Assembly: GCF_036711975.1 (NCBI RefSeq) | Contig: NC_091967.1 | Location: 7,254,001 to 7,318,000, forward strand | Direction: 5' to 3' | Length of the DNA stretch: 64,000 nt | Origin: Onthophagus taurus | Lineage: Eukaryota > Arthropoda > Insecta > Coleoptera > Scarabaeidae | Part shown: positions 23,416 through 35,002 of the stretch, piece after piece | Numbering within the stretch: position 1 is the stretch's first letter | How the letters are laid out: every line of letters begins with the position of its first letter | Translations under genes and position numbers: made by a program | Notes under the pieces: generated by a model | Database searches by the model: none | Told to the model about the DNA's origin: nothing | Seen by the model: the letters and a program-made list of their open reading frames with translations, nothing else

Positions 23416-23573
23416 TATACACTGTGTAATTAATTATCCTACCCGACGTCATCATTGCAAGTATGCAACCAAATACGCAAATCGCGTATTGTAATACCAA
23501 AACTGTGATATTGGTTGCATACTTGCAATGATGATGTCGGGTACGATAATTTTATTAATTAACACACTGTACA
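23416..23573. repeat. Hairpin (MITE-like) inverted repeat
   Basis: The left arm (23416-23471) contains acccgacgtcatcattgcaa followed by gtatgcaaccaa; the right arm (23511-23573) is its near-perfect reverse complement (ttggttgcatacttgcaatg followed by atgatgtcgggt). The arms extend through attaattaat-like ends to acactgtg/cacacagt-like ends. The loop is about 39 bases. It has no coding capacity. Confidence 0.75.
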
Positions 23574-23802
23574 TATTTTCGTAGCACATTTGGTTAAAAC
23601 GCATATTTTTGGGTGAAATACGGTTGTTTCTTGGGTTTTCGACGCACAACGACTAAAATATCGTTGTTTACCATCTATAAACTAAAGATAACCAAAAATC
23701 TATACCTGATGCCCCACCCCCCTCTTTAAACGTTAAATTCGGTTCTACCTAACTTACTAATTTATTTCAGAATTTTCTATAAAAATTCCACTTTGAGTTA
23801 GG

Positions 23803-23870
23803 TTTGAAGACGCACGGCTAAACCCGAATGATTCAAGTTCTAGGTCTAGTGTTAGTTCTAGTATTAACAC
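23803..23870. repeat. Dispersed palindromic repeat family, copy 6 (half unit)
   Basis: It reads gaagacgcacggctaaaccc, then gaatgattcaagttctaggt and ctagtgttagttctagt, one arm of the family. It lies about 260 bases upstream of the PGM2-like start codon. Confidence 0.65.
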
Positions 23871-24126
23871 AAAGTCTATTAACACACAGTCTATCTAACG
23901 ACAGGTAGTCAGTCGTTATGCATCGAAAGCCTTAGAAAAACAAAGATGTTTCATCCGATAAACAAAAATTAATATGTAAATGTCATCTATGTCAATATTG
24001 CTTTACTATACTCAAAAATGACTCAAAATTTTGATTAAATACGTCAAAATTTTGATTAATTTCGTCAAAATTTTTCGTTTTTGTCCATAATTTTAAAAAT
24101 CAAAAAAAAAATAATAAAATATAAAA

Positions 24127-27006
24127 ATGAGAGATAAATCTGAGAGATATGTGGATGATTGTAAGAAAAAAGAAGAAAGTATACATGAAAATGAAAATCC
24201 GGAACCATCAGTTGCACCTAAACCACAACCCATTAGAGTAAAAATGACATCGGGGGACCCAGTATTAGATGCTCATATACGGGAATGGTTAGCATGGGAC
24301 AAAAATAAAACAACCCTTGAGCAAATAAAACATTTAGTACGACATAACGAGTTTAACCAACTTCGTTTAATGTTTATGAATCGATTACAATACTCGATAT
24401 ACGGTTTTAAAGGACATATGGAAGCTGGGTATAACGCAATGAATGATATCTTTGTTGTGCAATGTGGTCAAGGTTTATTAAGATACCTGGAAACGAACGA
24501 ATGGAAAAAATTAAAATCAGCTGGAATTGTAATTGGGCACGATGCGCGTCACAATAGTAAAAGGTTTGCTGAACTGATAGCAACGATTTTTGTTCAAAAA
24601 AATTATCCCGTTAAATTGTTCAATGTGGTAGTTCCTCGTATTCTGGTTGTTAAAGCTATTATTAAATACAGTTCAGCAGCCGGTGTTATGGTTGGACTCA
24701 GTACAGGTTCAAGCAATGAAAACGGACTACAAGTAATATCATCAATATCATGATAATATCAGTAACCTGTTATTTTGTTTCAATTCAGATTTTTGATTCG
24801 TTTGGGGTACAATTCGTGCATCCCATTGAATCAGAACTTGAAGATTGTATAAGAAATAGCTTGGAACCGCAATCATTATCTTGGGAAACGACGATATTGA
24901 GCAATTCGGAGTTAAGAACGAATCCGCTGGCGGATGTTTTAAAAGAGTATTTGGACTCGATTTCTGAATATGCCATGCACGATTATAGAGAGATTAATAA
25001 AAAATCTTTATTAAAATTCACTTATACAGCTTTGCATGGGGTTGGTTTTATTTATATGGCTCGTGCTTTGGACATTCTTCACGTTCATTTGGTTCCAGTT
25101 GAAACGGAAAAATATCCACTCCCTGACTTTAGTAGTAGTAGGTAATATAAGAATAAATAAAAAAAAATACTGTTTTCACACAAAAGAAAATATAGTTATA
25201 GATAGATTGTAGAATGTATGGTGCCATACATTTTTTACCTCAAGGTCTTTAATAAGACAATCAGTTGAACTTATAAGTATTAAATATTTTGTTTTTTTTT
25301 TGTTAGTTTTTCAATTATATTTTTAATAAATATTATTAAAACTATCTTATCCAATTTTATTACAAATATGACATTACTCGCAAAAGAAAAGTAAAACTGT
25401 TGATGTTACCTCTGCTCTCCCCTGCTATATGAACATTATTTTCCTTCAATCGAGAATAGTACTAAATTATTATTTAACATTGTTAAAAATTTTGTGTAAA
25501 AAACAATAATATTAACAAGTTTTCACAGCAATATTAAGTTTACGTTATTAGAAAGGTAGTGTTAAACTGGTTGCAAATTTTTTTATAACACCCTCAAGCA
25601 GAAAAAATAGACTCAACAACCTTTCCATACCTATTAATTAATATATTATCTCGGCATGGTACACAGATTGGGATCTAAAGTTGCACTCCATCGAAATAGC
25701 AGAAATTTGCTTTGAGTTCCCAAACAGAAATAATTTACATTTCGAGTTTTTCTAATAACTAGATTTTATTAGTCCTTTGAGTTCAATTCGCAGAATGTAT
25801 TTAAATCTTATATGTTTAAAAAATTTTATTTTTTTAGTGTACCGGACTTCAGAGGTGAAATAAGACTACACAGAGCTGTTCAAGTTGCTAAAGAGCAACA
25901 CAGCGATTATATTATTGCCAATAATTCAGATTGTTCTCGTGTGGTTATCGCCGAGAGAAGACCAAAGTTAGATTTTTTTATATAATTTTATAAAATATCA
26001 ACCGTTTTGTTTTAGTACCAATGAATATAAATTTTTTAACGCCGATGAAATAGCTTTGTTGTTAGCTTGGTGGAATTATCATATTTATCAAGATAATGTC
26101 CATACGCAACGGGAAGCATCAAATTTATTCATGGTCGGAAATATTTTTAATACAAAATTGATTAAACATATGGCTAGAATTGATGGATTTTATTTTATGG
26201 AAACGTTTGGTGGAAAATGGCTAGGTTAATAATAATATTAATTTTGATTAAGTTTTGAATTTATATTTTATTAGGACATACTGTAAAACAATTAATGGAT
26301 CAAGAGAGACCCGTAATTTTTGCATACGATGGTTATGGTTATATTGTAAATCCTTTATCATTTACGAATGATGGTCTTGGAGCCGGAGCGCAATTGGCAA
26401 CTTTGGTAAATTACTTAAATCATCATCACATAACTTTGGAAGACCATTTAGAGGATATGTATAAACAATATGGTTATTACACGAGTTTAAAGTTTTATTT
26501 TACTACTGAAAGTGTGGAAGAAACTAACGAGATATATAATCGAATGAGATATCATAAAGATGTTCAAGAGGTAAATTATGAATTAATATTTTATTATTAT
26601 TGCAGAAAAAAAATTTTTTAGTATCCTAAATCAATGGGAAATGGAAAATATGTAATAAGATTTATTCGGGATTTAGCAAACAAATTAGATACAGCGGAAG
26701 AAAATAAAAGAACCACTCTACCTGAAGATCCCAACGTGGAATTATTAAGTTTTAAATTTGATAACAACACAGAAACTACTTTGTATAATTACAAATTAAC
26801 CCCACTATATTTAAAACTTCACACATCGATATGGGGACCAGGAAACACTCCAGAGTAATTTAGTTAAAAATGTATACTTTTTAATGATATAAATTAATTG
26901 TAGAGAACAAGAACAATTAAGAACAAATTTAAACGATACAACCAATGTATTCATCAACGAGTTTTTGGAGACTTTAAAACATCAATTATCCAAAAATATG
27001 GGGTAA
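24127..27006 (+). CDS. PGM2-like phosphoglucomutase paralogue with degraded active-site loops (probable pseudoenzyme)
   Basis: Coding exons are 24127-24732, 24789-25141, 25838-25966, 26016-26224, 26275-26570, 26622-26854 and 26904-27006. They sum to 1929 nt (642 residues), with every junction GT-AG and in frame. The fold-level sequence follows PGM2 throughout, for example HDARHNSKRFAELIA and AGAQLATLVNYL. The active-site loops do not. The serine loop [11 protein letters not shown] is GLSTGSSNENG (Ser kept; His, Asn, Pro and Lys lost). The metal loop DPDADR is NSDCSR. The sugar loop EEAIGY is DGYGY. The phosphate loop RTSGTEPK is [21 protein letters not shown] is YSIYGFKGHMEAG. Catalysis is therefore unlikely; the clean frame argues against a simple pseudogene. 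The N-terminal 40 residues are a charged extension. The intact paralogue lies at 41298-43577. Confidence 0.85.
25142..25837. other. Intron 2 of the PGM2-like gene
   Basis: This is the largest intron of the gene (696 bases), phase 2, at the same position as intron 2 of the canonical PGM2 gene. It is AT-rich, and I see no repeat or exon in it. Confidence 0.6.
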
Positions 27007-28018
27007 TAATAATAATAATAATGATTTAAAAATGACATTATCTTTAACTTATAGGAAATGAGATTACCAAATAACGACAAAAGGAAAAATAAGAAAAACA
27101 CGTGTCGGTGGAGTAATAAAAAAATTAAATTATCCCGATTAGTGGCTGGAGTTCATTTAGTTACACCAGTTAGCTAATTGCGCAAAATGCATCCGCAATT
27201 AGTTTATTAAAAAGGCAACTGAAAAAATAAAAAACATCAGGATGCCGCTAATAATCTAATTTGCGCTAATTTCGTTCCCCCATTAACGAATTTTACTCGA
27301 TGGAATATTATAAATCAGCTATTTATCGATCAACAAAAAAAAATGTAAAGAAACGACAAATAAAAAATCAAATGAGATCTTTTTGACATAATTTTTTATT
27401 AACTTTGATAAATAGATGCAAATATATACAGCAAAGCGAAAAGTGTTTAACAAACTCTCAAAAAGATAATTTTCAACAATAACTAGTTGAGCAAACTGGA
27501 TATGTATTTATTTATTTTTCTTTAATTGCTTATTTATTTATCCTAACCCTTTTTACTTTTTTAGTTTATTTCTCTTGTTAGTTAATAATAAATAGTAATA
27601 ATTCTAATCGACATTAGTTTTTAGAATTATATCAAGCCTTAAATTTCGTTTTATTATCACTAATACAATAGTTAATTATATCACATTAGAGTGGGGAGGA
27701 GATTTTAACTATCAAATCATTTTAATCAAGAACAACTTTGCTTATTAACACTAAAAATTTTAAAAACAATCCACTCCTTATTCACAATTTTTTGTTCCTT
27801 TCATTAATTTATAACCATAACAAAATAATAATAATAAAAATCTTTATACTAAAACGTATAACTTGTTATATAAAATTCGATAAAGCTTCGAAAACGCGGT
27901 GTTTGAAGACATTTTTTGATATGTTACATGAGTTCGCTTAATTTTTAGTGTGTATTTTTGGTCGATTTTTTTATTTTTAATTTAAGAAATAAAAAACTTT
28001 ACGTTTATGTAATAATTG
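27007..28018. other. Convergent spacer between the PGM2-like gene and the Fuseless-like gene
   Basis: A canonical AATAAA at 27115-27120 about 110 bases past the PGM2-like stop is a likely poly(A) signal. The rest is AT-rich and should include the 3' UTR of the minus-strand Fuseless-like gene. The open frame at 27738-27941 has no recognisable domain. Confidence 0.45.
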
Positions 28019-31000
28019 TCACACGACGTGGTTATTAGGCTGTTTTTCGTGAACCATATGATTAATATCTGCAATATTATTATCGATATCCTGTTTTCGT
28101 TTCGCCAAAATGTCCAATTGCAATCGTTTGGCGATTTTTTTCGCGCGTTCTTGTTGGAAAATTAATCGTAAATAATAACAAGGGAAAATCACGCATTTCC
28201 CGGCCGGTTCTTCGGCATCGATGTAAACACCACGAACCAAGAGCGAATTTGAACATCCCAATAAAACCAACAAAATCAAACAAATCCAATGGGTTATCCA
28301 ACAACTTATTTCTTGATTATCTAAAAAGTAAATCGATGGAGAAAAAGTTTATTTTAAAATTTTTGATATTAACCTGGCAAAAAGTATAAGTTTAACAAAG
28401 TCCAAATTCCTCTCCAAACATTAACAGTTCCAAATAACGAAAATAACAAGAAAATATCAGCGGCGATTAAACGTAATCCTCCTTGGAGTCGGTCGCAAAC
28501 CCATCTCATTACCGGCTGAAGAAGAAACGCCAATCCAACGGCTAAATAACCAATCACCTAAAAACATTGAAACATAAATTCATAAAAAGCTAAAAAATCC
28601 CACATGTCAAGTTCATCGGTCAAAATAGACCGGATTAAATGAAATTAGGTCTGAATTGTATTCTTTGTAAAGAACCGCGGGCTTTAAAAAAGCAAACAAA
28701 ATAGACGGAGTGCAGGAAATGGCCCATTATCAACTGTGTCAAGTGCTAACGGCTACGTAAGACGTATTCTTAGAGTGAATACTATCAATTTAAAATCGGT
28801 AATAAAATTACATCAGCAATTTTTTTTTAATACTAACCAAACTACACCAAGCTGATAATGAAGCACTTTCGGGAAACAAAAAGTCGTCTAAAAGAACCCA
28901 AGCACCTCTCCACACGAACACTACAAGAGTTCCAACAACGAGAACCGAAAAGATACAATCCAAGACGTATAACGTTGTTTTTTCGGCCATCTAAAACAAA
29001 TATATAGTATTAATAAGGTTTTTTCAATTTGAATTGTTGGAAAACAAGTTATATAATAAAAAAAATTGTACATTACTAAATGTAAGTTTCATTGACAATG
29101 AGAAGGAGTTTATTTCCGCTATTTATTGTGTAGTAATTATTTATAAGTATATACAGTCATATTAGAGGAAATAATTTATACCTCTTGAACATAACAGGTT
29201 AATCTTACATCATTTTACATCGTCTCATATTTCCTAATTATTATACAGAATCTAAAAATAATAGTACTTTTTATTAATATTTGTGTTGACTTATTTTAAA
29301 CAGATCTGGTGAATCCCATGTTCATAACCGATTTATTCAAACAAACTAATATTTTGTGTAATGGATGATATGTTTTAATTTGATTTTGTCATACAACAAA
29401 CTTGTAAATAAAGATTTTTCAAACGATTTCCCCTTTATTATCGCATTTTGTTATAATTTAACTAGAAAAACATTGCTTAAAACTTAAAACCACACAATTA
29501 GATACACAATTTTTCTTTTTACCCCATAGATGGCACTCATAGCCAACATCAAAATAAGTCTTGAAATCAAAATAACCAAACAAATCATCATTTTGATAAC
29601 TTAAACAGTTATTTAAAAGCTACAAATATTAGTTTGAGAATGCGCATGAAAATTTATTATAAATAAAATGATTTAATTTTAATATAAATTATTTTTAACC
29701 CGTTCGTCGTTGCTTAGTTACGCGTTGGTTGCCGTTAGTTACCCTTAACCGCCATCTTTATCACAAGGACGAATAGGAATTATAGTTGTGGTGACGCTTA
29801 ACTTGGCGGGAAAATGAACTTATTTAAAATCGGTTAACTTTGTGAATTCCGAATATTTTGTGAGATAATTCGAGTTTGAATGAATTTTCAAAGAAATTTT
29901 TAGGAAATGCCATTATTGAGATATAAAATAATTCTGGTAGTCGTAAAAGAACACTAAATAAGCAAAAAATTTAATAATTTTCAATTTTTAATCATAACTT
30001 CATTGTCCGTAGTAAATAATTAGAGAATTATATGTCTGTGGTAAGTATATCAAACTGGGGTAAGCATAACGCCAAATCTAGCAATGGATGTTCTGCTTGG
30101 TCTATCTCCTTTGCATTTGCATATAGAGAAAGTGTGCAATCAATGGCGTCAGATTTGACGGAATCACTACCAGTGATTAATGCTCGATACCAGATTGTGC
30201 TGCCTGAACGACAATCCTGGATCGAAAAGGAAAATTCTCTGGTTCAGGCAGATATTTGCCCCCCCAGAGATATTTGCCTACCCAGTAGTAAAAAAAACTT
30301 TAAACATACTGAGTTGTGATAATAGAGATTCTCTGATCTGGGTCTCAGGTCACTCTGGGGTTGCTAGCAATGAAGCGGCAGATGAGTTAGCACGAAAAGG
30401 CAGCGCTAAAGCGTTTGTGGGGACAGAGCCATCAGTTGGTTATCATTTGCGTTGGCCAAACATAGGATTGAACTGTGGACTGAAGGGAGACTTCGCCTAG
30501 TGTGGACCATTTCTTCTCGAATGAGACACGCTAAGTTCTTTATTAATATCGGAGACGGTTGAGCATGTTTTATCTCTGCTGTTAATCGTATCAAATTCTC
30601 GATTTTTTGGGTCGCAGTTTATCTCTCCAAAGGATCTGAATGACTTTTCACCGAGCAAGGGACTAATGTTCGTTCAGACTGTTAAGAGCATTGGACTGCA
30701 CGGTAAAATTTGATAATGTTATCTATCGGGGTGCAATAAATCATTGAGGTCTCGGTGCAAGGTTGGTTGGTCCGCCTACTCGATATACAATAATTTATGT
30801 AAAGAATTTGATGTGGAAATAAAAAGAATGTTAAAAATGTTCAAATATAAGGCAACTTTACAATGTAACTACAAGTTCAAGGACTTGTGGTAAAATTAAT
30901 ATTAATAATTTCTATTTTTTAGACCATTAAATAATAATGACTTATATAATTATTTTAAATTTAAATAGAAATTGTTTCATTACTAATATTCCTTATAATG

Positions 31001-31747
31001 CTACGTAACCAAATAGCAATTTATTGCAGGTAAGAAAAAGATTGAAATTGACTCGCGATTTTCCATTTAAATTTTCAAAATTACTAAATGACCAAATCTT
31101 AGAGGCAATTTGCTTTGTTGTAACAATTTCATATAATCATCCAATTTTATTCCCATTAATAACACGCAATGCCAAAAAAAAACGAAAAATGTCATTAAAA
31201 TTATTACCTTGATTCTAAACATAGTCATAACAACGAAATATTCCTCAACGTGATCTGTGGCTATGGCAAAAGGAGGTGCAGAAACATTTCTTAACGTTCT
31301 CAAAACGGCCAAAGCTATAATTCCAATTACAAATGGTACTACGACCACTGTTAAATCTTTAGGATCGGTGTATTGATCTAAAAGGTTCCATGGTCCTTTC
31401 CACCCGTTAACACACACAAAAGCGAAAGCAACGGTGTAAGCTCGCGACACAACATAGTAAATGATCCGATTCTTATCCGGGTGGAAACGTTTGGTAAAGA
31501 AGCCCTGCGCGATATCGAAGAATAAGTGTCCACAAATCCCGATTATAGTCGAAATAAGCGCACTTAAAAGTTTATCATCCGGATAAACGTAAATATTCAT
31601 TAATTCCCAAACGCTACGCCAATACCCGACTACTAAAGGTGCTACCACGACGGCAGAAAATATTGAATCCATTACGCTTAGTAATAGGTGATAAGCCGTT
31701 CCACCAATTTTGAAATTTTCGGCTATTCCTGCGGTGCTTCCACGCAT
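28019..31747 (-). CDS. fusl-like: Fuseless-like multi-pass membrane protein (N-terminal module 1 plus shared C-terminal half)
   Basis: Coding exons in transcript order are 31747-31208, 28990-28838, 28557-28374 and 28320-28019, 1179 nt or 392 residues, all in frame. Exon 1 supplies the first hydrophobic segments, with the family's aromatic pattern (VVGYWRSVWELMNIY, CVNGWKGPWNLLDQY) and LRNVSAPPFA. The downstream exons repeat the pattern: TLVVFVWRGAWVLLD and VNVWRGIWTLLNLYFLPG, then a last membrane segment (WICLILLVLLGCSNSLLV) and a charged coiled tail. About eight membrane segments fit Drosophila Fuseless, which acts in presynaptic membranes in calcium channel organisation. The 2.2 kb intron holds a LINE relic. 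Two further N-terminal modules lie upstream on the same strand. Confidence 0.85.
30032..30730 (+). pseudogene. LINE RNase H and C-terminal relic inside the Fuseless-like intron
   Basis: The plus strand encodes LIWVSGHSGVASNEAADELA followed by RKGSA, the RNase H C-terminal motif of Jockey-like non-LTR retrotransposons. Further pieces are RMRHAKFFI, then VEHVL and RFFGSQFISPKDLNDFSPSK, then GLMFVQTVKSIGL, which match the conserved tail of such elements. Frameshifts and stops separate them. It lies antisense in intron 1 of the Fuseless-like gene. Confidence 0.75.
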
Positions 31748-32876
31748 TTTTATTATTTAGTTTTTTGTATACAGTGTTCGATTTCTTTATCTGTCACCTT
31801 CGCGTTCTAACTACTTTTTTGATAGCTTTAAAAATTTATAACCTAATTTAACCGAAACCATGAACATTTCTGGCATTCTTTTTTGGCACGTTATCAAACT
31901 GAATACTGATGATAAAATGAATGGATGTACGAATGAATAACATCGGTGTTGCCCTAATAGAAATTGTTTGGGTTGTAGTAGGGGACCCCCACGTGATAAT
32001 GGGGCCAAAAAGAGACACACGCAGAAATGACGTTTGTTAAATAAATTGCGAACTGATGGATTCTTTCTTTGAATGATTAAATTCACTTATTTGACTTGTA
32101 AAAATTAATGTGTGTCAAAAATATATCTCAAAGTTTATTTTGAGTGATTGAAAATTTTCAAAGTAATTCGATAATATCTCCATTTGAACACCTTAAAATC
32201 TAAATATATGTATATTAACATTTTATTTCAAATATAATTTAAAAAAATTAATTTTGTATTAAAAATATCAAATATTTAATAAAGCTAACTTCATTTCCAT
32301 ATTGAACATTATTTCCAATTATATATTATTTTCTTCATTTGATTTGATTTTGTTAATCATTTTTGATTTCAAATTTGAAAAATTAATGTTTACATGTAAA
32401 TATTTATTAGATAAAATTAATTTATATACATAAAAATTTATTTTCAATGAAAAGATCGGCAACCCAATTTACACTGAATCGATATGTTATCGGCAACTTT
32501 AAATGCATGTCTTGATTAATTTCAAATTTGACCAAAAAGAATATTTATATAAATATTTATTAATTAAAATTAATTTTTGTTTATAAAAATTAATTTTTAA
32601 TGAAAAGATCGGCAACTCAATTTACACCAACTTAATATGTCGTCGGCAACTTTAAATATAATTTTTAATTAATTTTAAATTTCTCCAAAAAGAATTTATT
32701 TATTTATTTGCACCTCTCCCCTTCTTTATTTGTAATCAAAATGTTTTAATTATAAAATTTTTTTCATTAATAATTATTATTTTCAAAACGGTGTAACGTT
32801 GGTGGTCTACCTTAATTTTAATTTTATTGTTTGTCCTTTTAATTTATTTAATTTTCTAATATGCAAAACAACTTAC
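31748..32876. other. Spacer between Fuseless-like N-terminal modules 1 and 2
   Basis: I searched this stretch on the minus strand for the family's WRGxW and LRN motifs and found none, so no C-terminal-half exons for module 2 are visible here. Bases 32100-32850 are very AT-rich. The two short similar stretches near 32453 and 32600 (aatgaaaagatcggcaac) form a small local direct repeat. Confidence 0.5.
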
Positions 32877-33458
32877 GTTAGTTCTAAATCGTGTGGGAAT
32901 ATCATAAGGGGCAGTACTATTATCCAAAATAATCACGAAAGGTGCCGCCAAACAATTTCTTAAAGATTTCATCGTTATTAAACAAAATAAGGATAATCCA
33001 AAAACGATAATTGTACCATAAAGACCATCTTTGACCGTCCATTGAAGAATACAAATAACGGAGTAAAAATAAACATAGACTCTCCGAATTATTGAATACT
33101 TAACATTTTTCTTCAACTTGTCTTTATCGAAACCGATAAAACGTTTAATAATTTCGGCGTATTGCATTATAAAGACGTGAAGCAAAACGGCATTAAAAAA
33201 CGTTGCGTATTTTGGGAGATAATCGACGTAGAGATCCATTAAGGTCCAAACGCATCGCCAAAACGATACTACCAAGAAACAAATTATGATTACCGATATT
33301 AAACAATCAATAGCGTGTAATTTCTTTTTGATTTTCTTTACTTTACGCAACTCTTCTTTCTTCGGATTAATTCGATTCGAAGTCGATATTTTTTCTCTTA
33401 CAATCGTTGTATTATTATTTTTTATTAAATCCAACGATTCGATGTCACCCATTTCCAT
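32877..33458 (-). CDS. Fuseless-like N-terminal module 2 (single coding exon, open at the 3' splice donor)
   Basis: The exon starts with ATG at 33458 and runs 194 codons to a consensus donor AAC|GTAAGT at 32877/32876, phase 0. It encodes a charged cytoplasmic N terminus, then the family's hydrophobic segments (VSFWRCVWTLMDLYV; VYFYSVICILQW), MKSLRNCLAAPFVIILD, and ends IPTRFRTN. It aligns with module 1 from end to end, including the donor position. No downstream exons for it exist before module 1, so it probably splices to the shared exons at 28990-28019. A truncated tandem duplicate is the alternative. Confidence 0.7.
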
Positions 33459-34381
33459 TATAATTATTTTTTGTTTTCACTTTTTGAATGTACTCGTGAG
33501 ACTGATGTATAATTCTAAACATAGTTTCAGTCAGTGGCGCTACATTTTCTAAATTATTTGAAGTTATTAGCACATTGGCGACACGAATCTCCACCTTGAA
33601 CCGCCGTCGTTTTAGTATTGTTATTAACAATTATTTTCTACGACAAACATTCATATGAAGAGAGATGTTTATTTGATTTTTTAGAAAGAAATATTAAAAG
33701 ATAATAATATAATTGTATAATAATTAATAATTGTTTAACAATGAAATAATATCAATTAAATTTAAATTTAAAAATGTATCTTATAGGCAGCCCAATATAC
33801 AATGTCATAATTTTTTTTTAATAAATACATAAATTTAATTAATTAATTATCAGTTTTAATAAACCATTTTAAATAGTAACTAAAGTTTATTTTTGTGATG
33901 TTAATAATTGTTGCTAAAACTTGGATTTTTATGTTTTTAACTTCAAAAAATGAGTGAATTCGAATTTATATAAGCAACCAAACACACATTGCTTTATAAA
34001 CAATTTTACTGTCAAAAATTTAATGAGATTTTTTCAGTTTTATTAAATAATTTCTTTATCATTAAACTATAAATGATCTTTCAAGTCACCGTTGTGAATT
34101 AGATCAAAGATAGAGATTTTTAAAAACTTCCAAATGATTTTTAGGAATTCCTGGATCCCCTAAGGATCCCTAAAGATGAGCAGATGGAAAAATATTATTC
34201 CCAAAATAACCACTTGTTTAAGTTCTTATTATTAATATTGTAAATTTAAATTACTTAGCGCATTGACTCTACTGACGTGTATTTACTAAAATAATTAACA
34301 ATTTTAGCCGATACAAAACATATCTCATTGAAAATTTAAATACAAGCAGAATACTTACTTACTTTTTTTCTAATAACTTAC
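33459..34381. other. Spacer between Fuseless-like N-terminal modules 2 and 3
   Basis: The stretch is AT-rich. It probably holds the 5' leader of module 2 and perhaps its promoter. I found no Fuseless-like C-terminal exons in it. A small block near 34150-34180 (ggaattcctggatcccctaa, then ggatccctaa) is GC-richer but unassigned. Confidence 0.45.
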
Positions 34382-35002
34382 CGTTATTCTATATCTTGTT
34401 GGAAAATTAAAAGAAGCATCGCTACTATCCAAAACTAAAACGAAGGGTGGTGCTATCGTATTTCTGACAGATCTCAATAATCCCAAACAAAAAACGGAAG
34501 ACATTAATATAAAAGCGCTCAAACAAATCTTGTGATGTTTATCTTCTGTTAAAAAATCGAAAAAGTGCCAAACTCCGCGCCATTGCATCACGCAAATCAG
34601 CGCGTAAAAATAGGCGTGAATTCGTCGCAAAACAATGTATCGGAAATGTTTTTTGATAGCGACTCTATCTCTGTCAACAAAATCTTGTATAAATTGCCGA
34701 ATTAGTAATAAACAAATATGTAGAACGGCCGCTAAAACGAAGGATTGAGCCCAGGGAAATAAGTGCCAATAAATTTCTAAAATTTCCCAAGTTCCTCGCC
34801 AAAAACCGACCACTAATGGTGCAATTATCGTTATTGAGATTAATGTATCGATGGTTTTCACAATTTTGTTCACTTTTTTGCGTTTTTCTTCTACCGTTTC
34901 TACATGTTGAATTTTACGAAGATCGAAAGTTTTGATTATTTTCACTTTATTCGTTTGAAGTGTAAAACATTCTTCTTCTTCGTTCTGTTTCTTTTTCACC
35001 AT
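34382..35002 (-). CDS. Fuseless-like N-terminal module 3 (single coding exon, open at the 3' splice donor)
   Basis: The exon starts with ATG at 35002 and runs 207 codons to the donor ACG|GTAAGT at 34382/34381, phase 0. After a charged N terminus come hydrophobic segments with APLVVGFWRGTWEILEIYW, AYFYALICVMQWRGVWHFFD and LLRSVRNTIAPPFVLVLD. The exon ends FPTRYRIT, exactly where modules 1 and 2 end. It is the furthest upstream of the three. Like module 2, it lacks its own downstream exons, so it may be an alternative first exon of the Fuseless-like gene. Confidence 0.7.

Noticed and set aside
28080-28304. 74-codon minus-strand frame over the Fuseless-like last exon
   Set aside because: It is an out-of-frame shadow of the true exon 28320-28019.
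33445-33630. Frame with LTETMFRII, like the end of Fuseless-like exon 1
   Set aside because: The likeness covers only a few residues, no donor follows at the expected point and the rest does not match the family.
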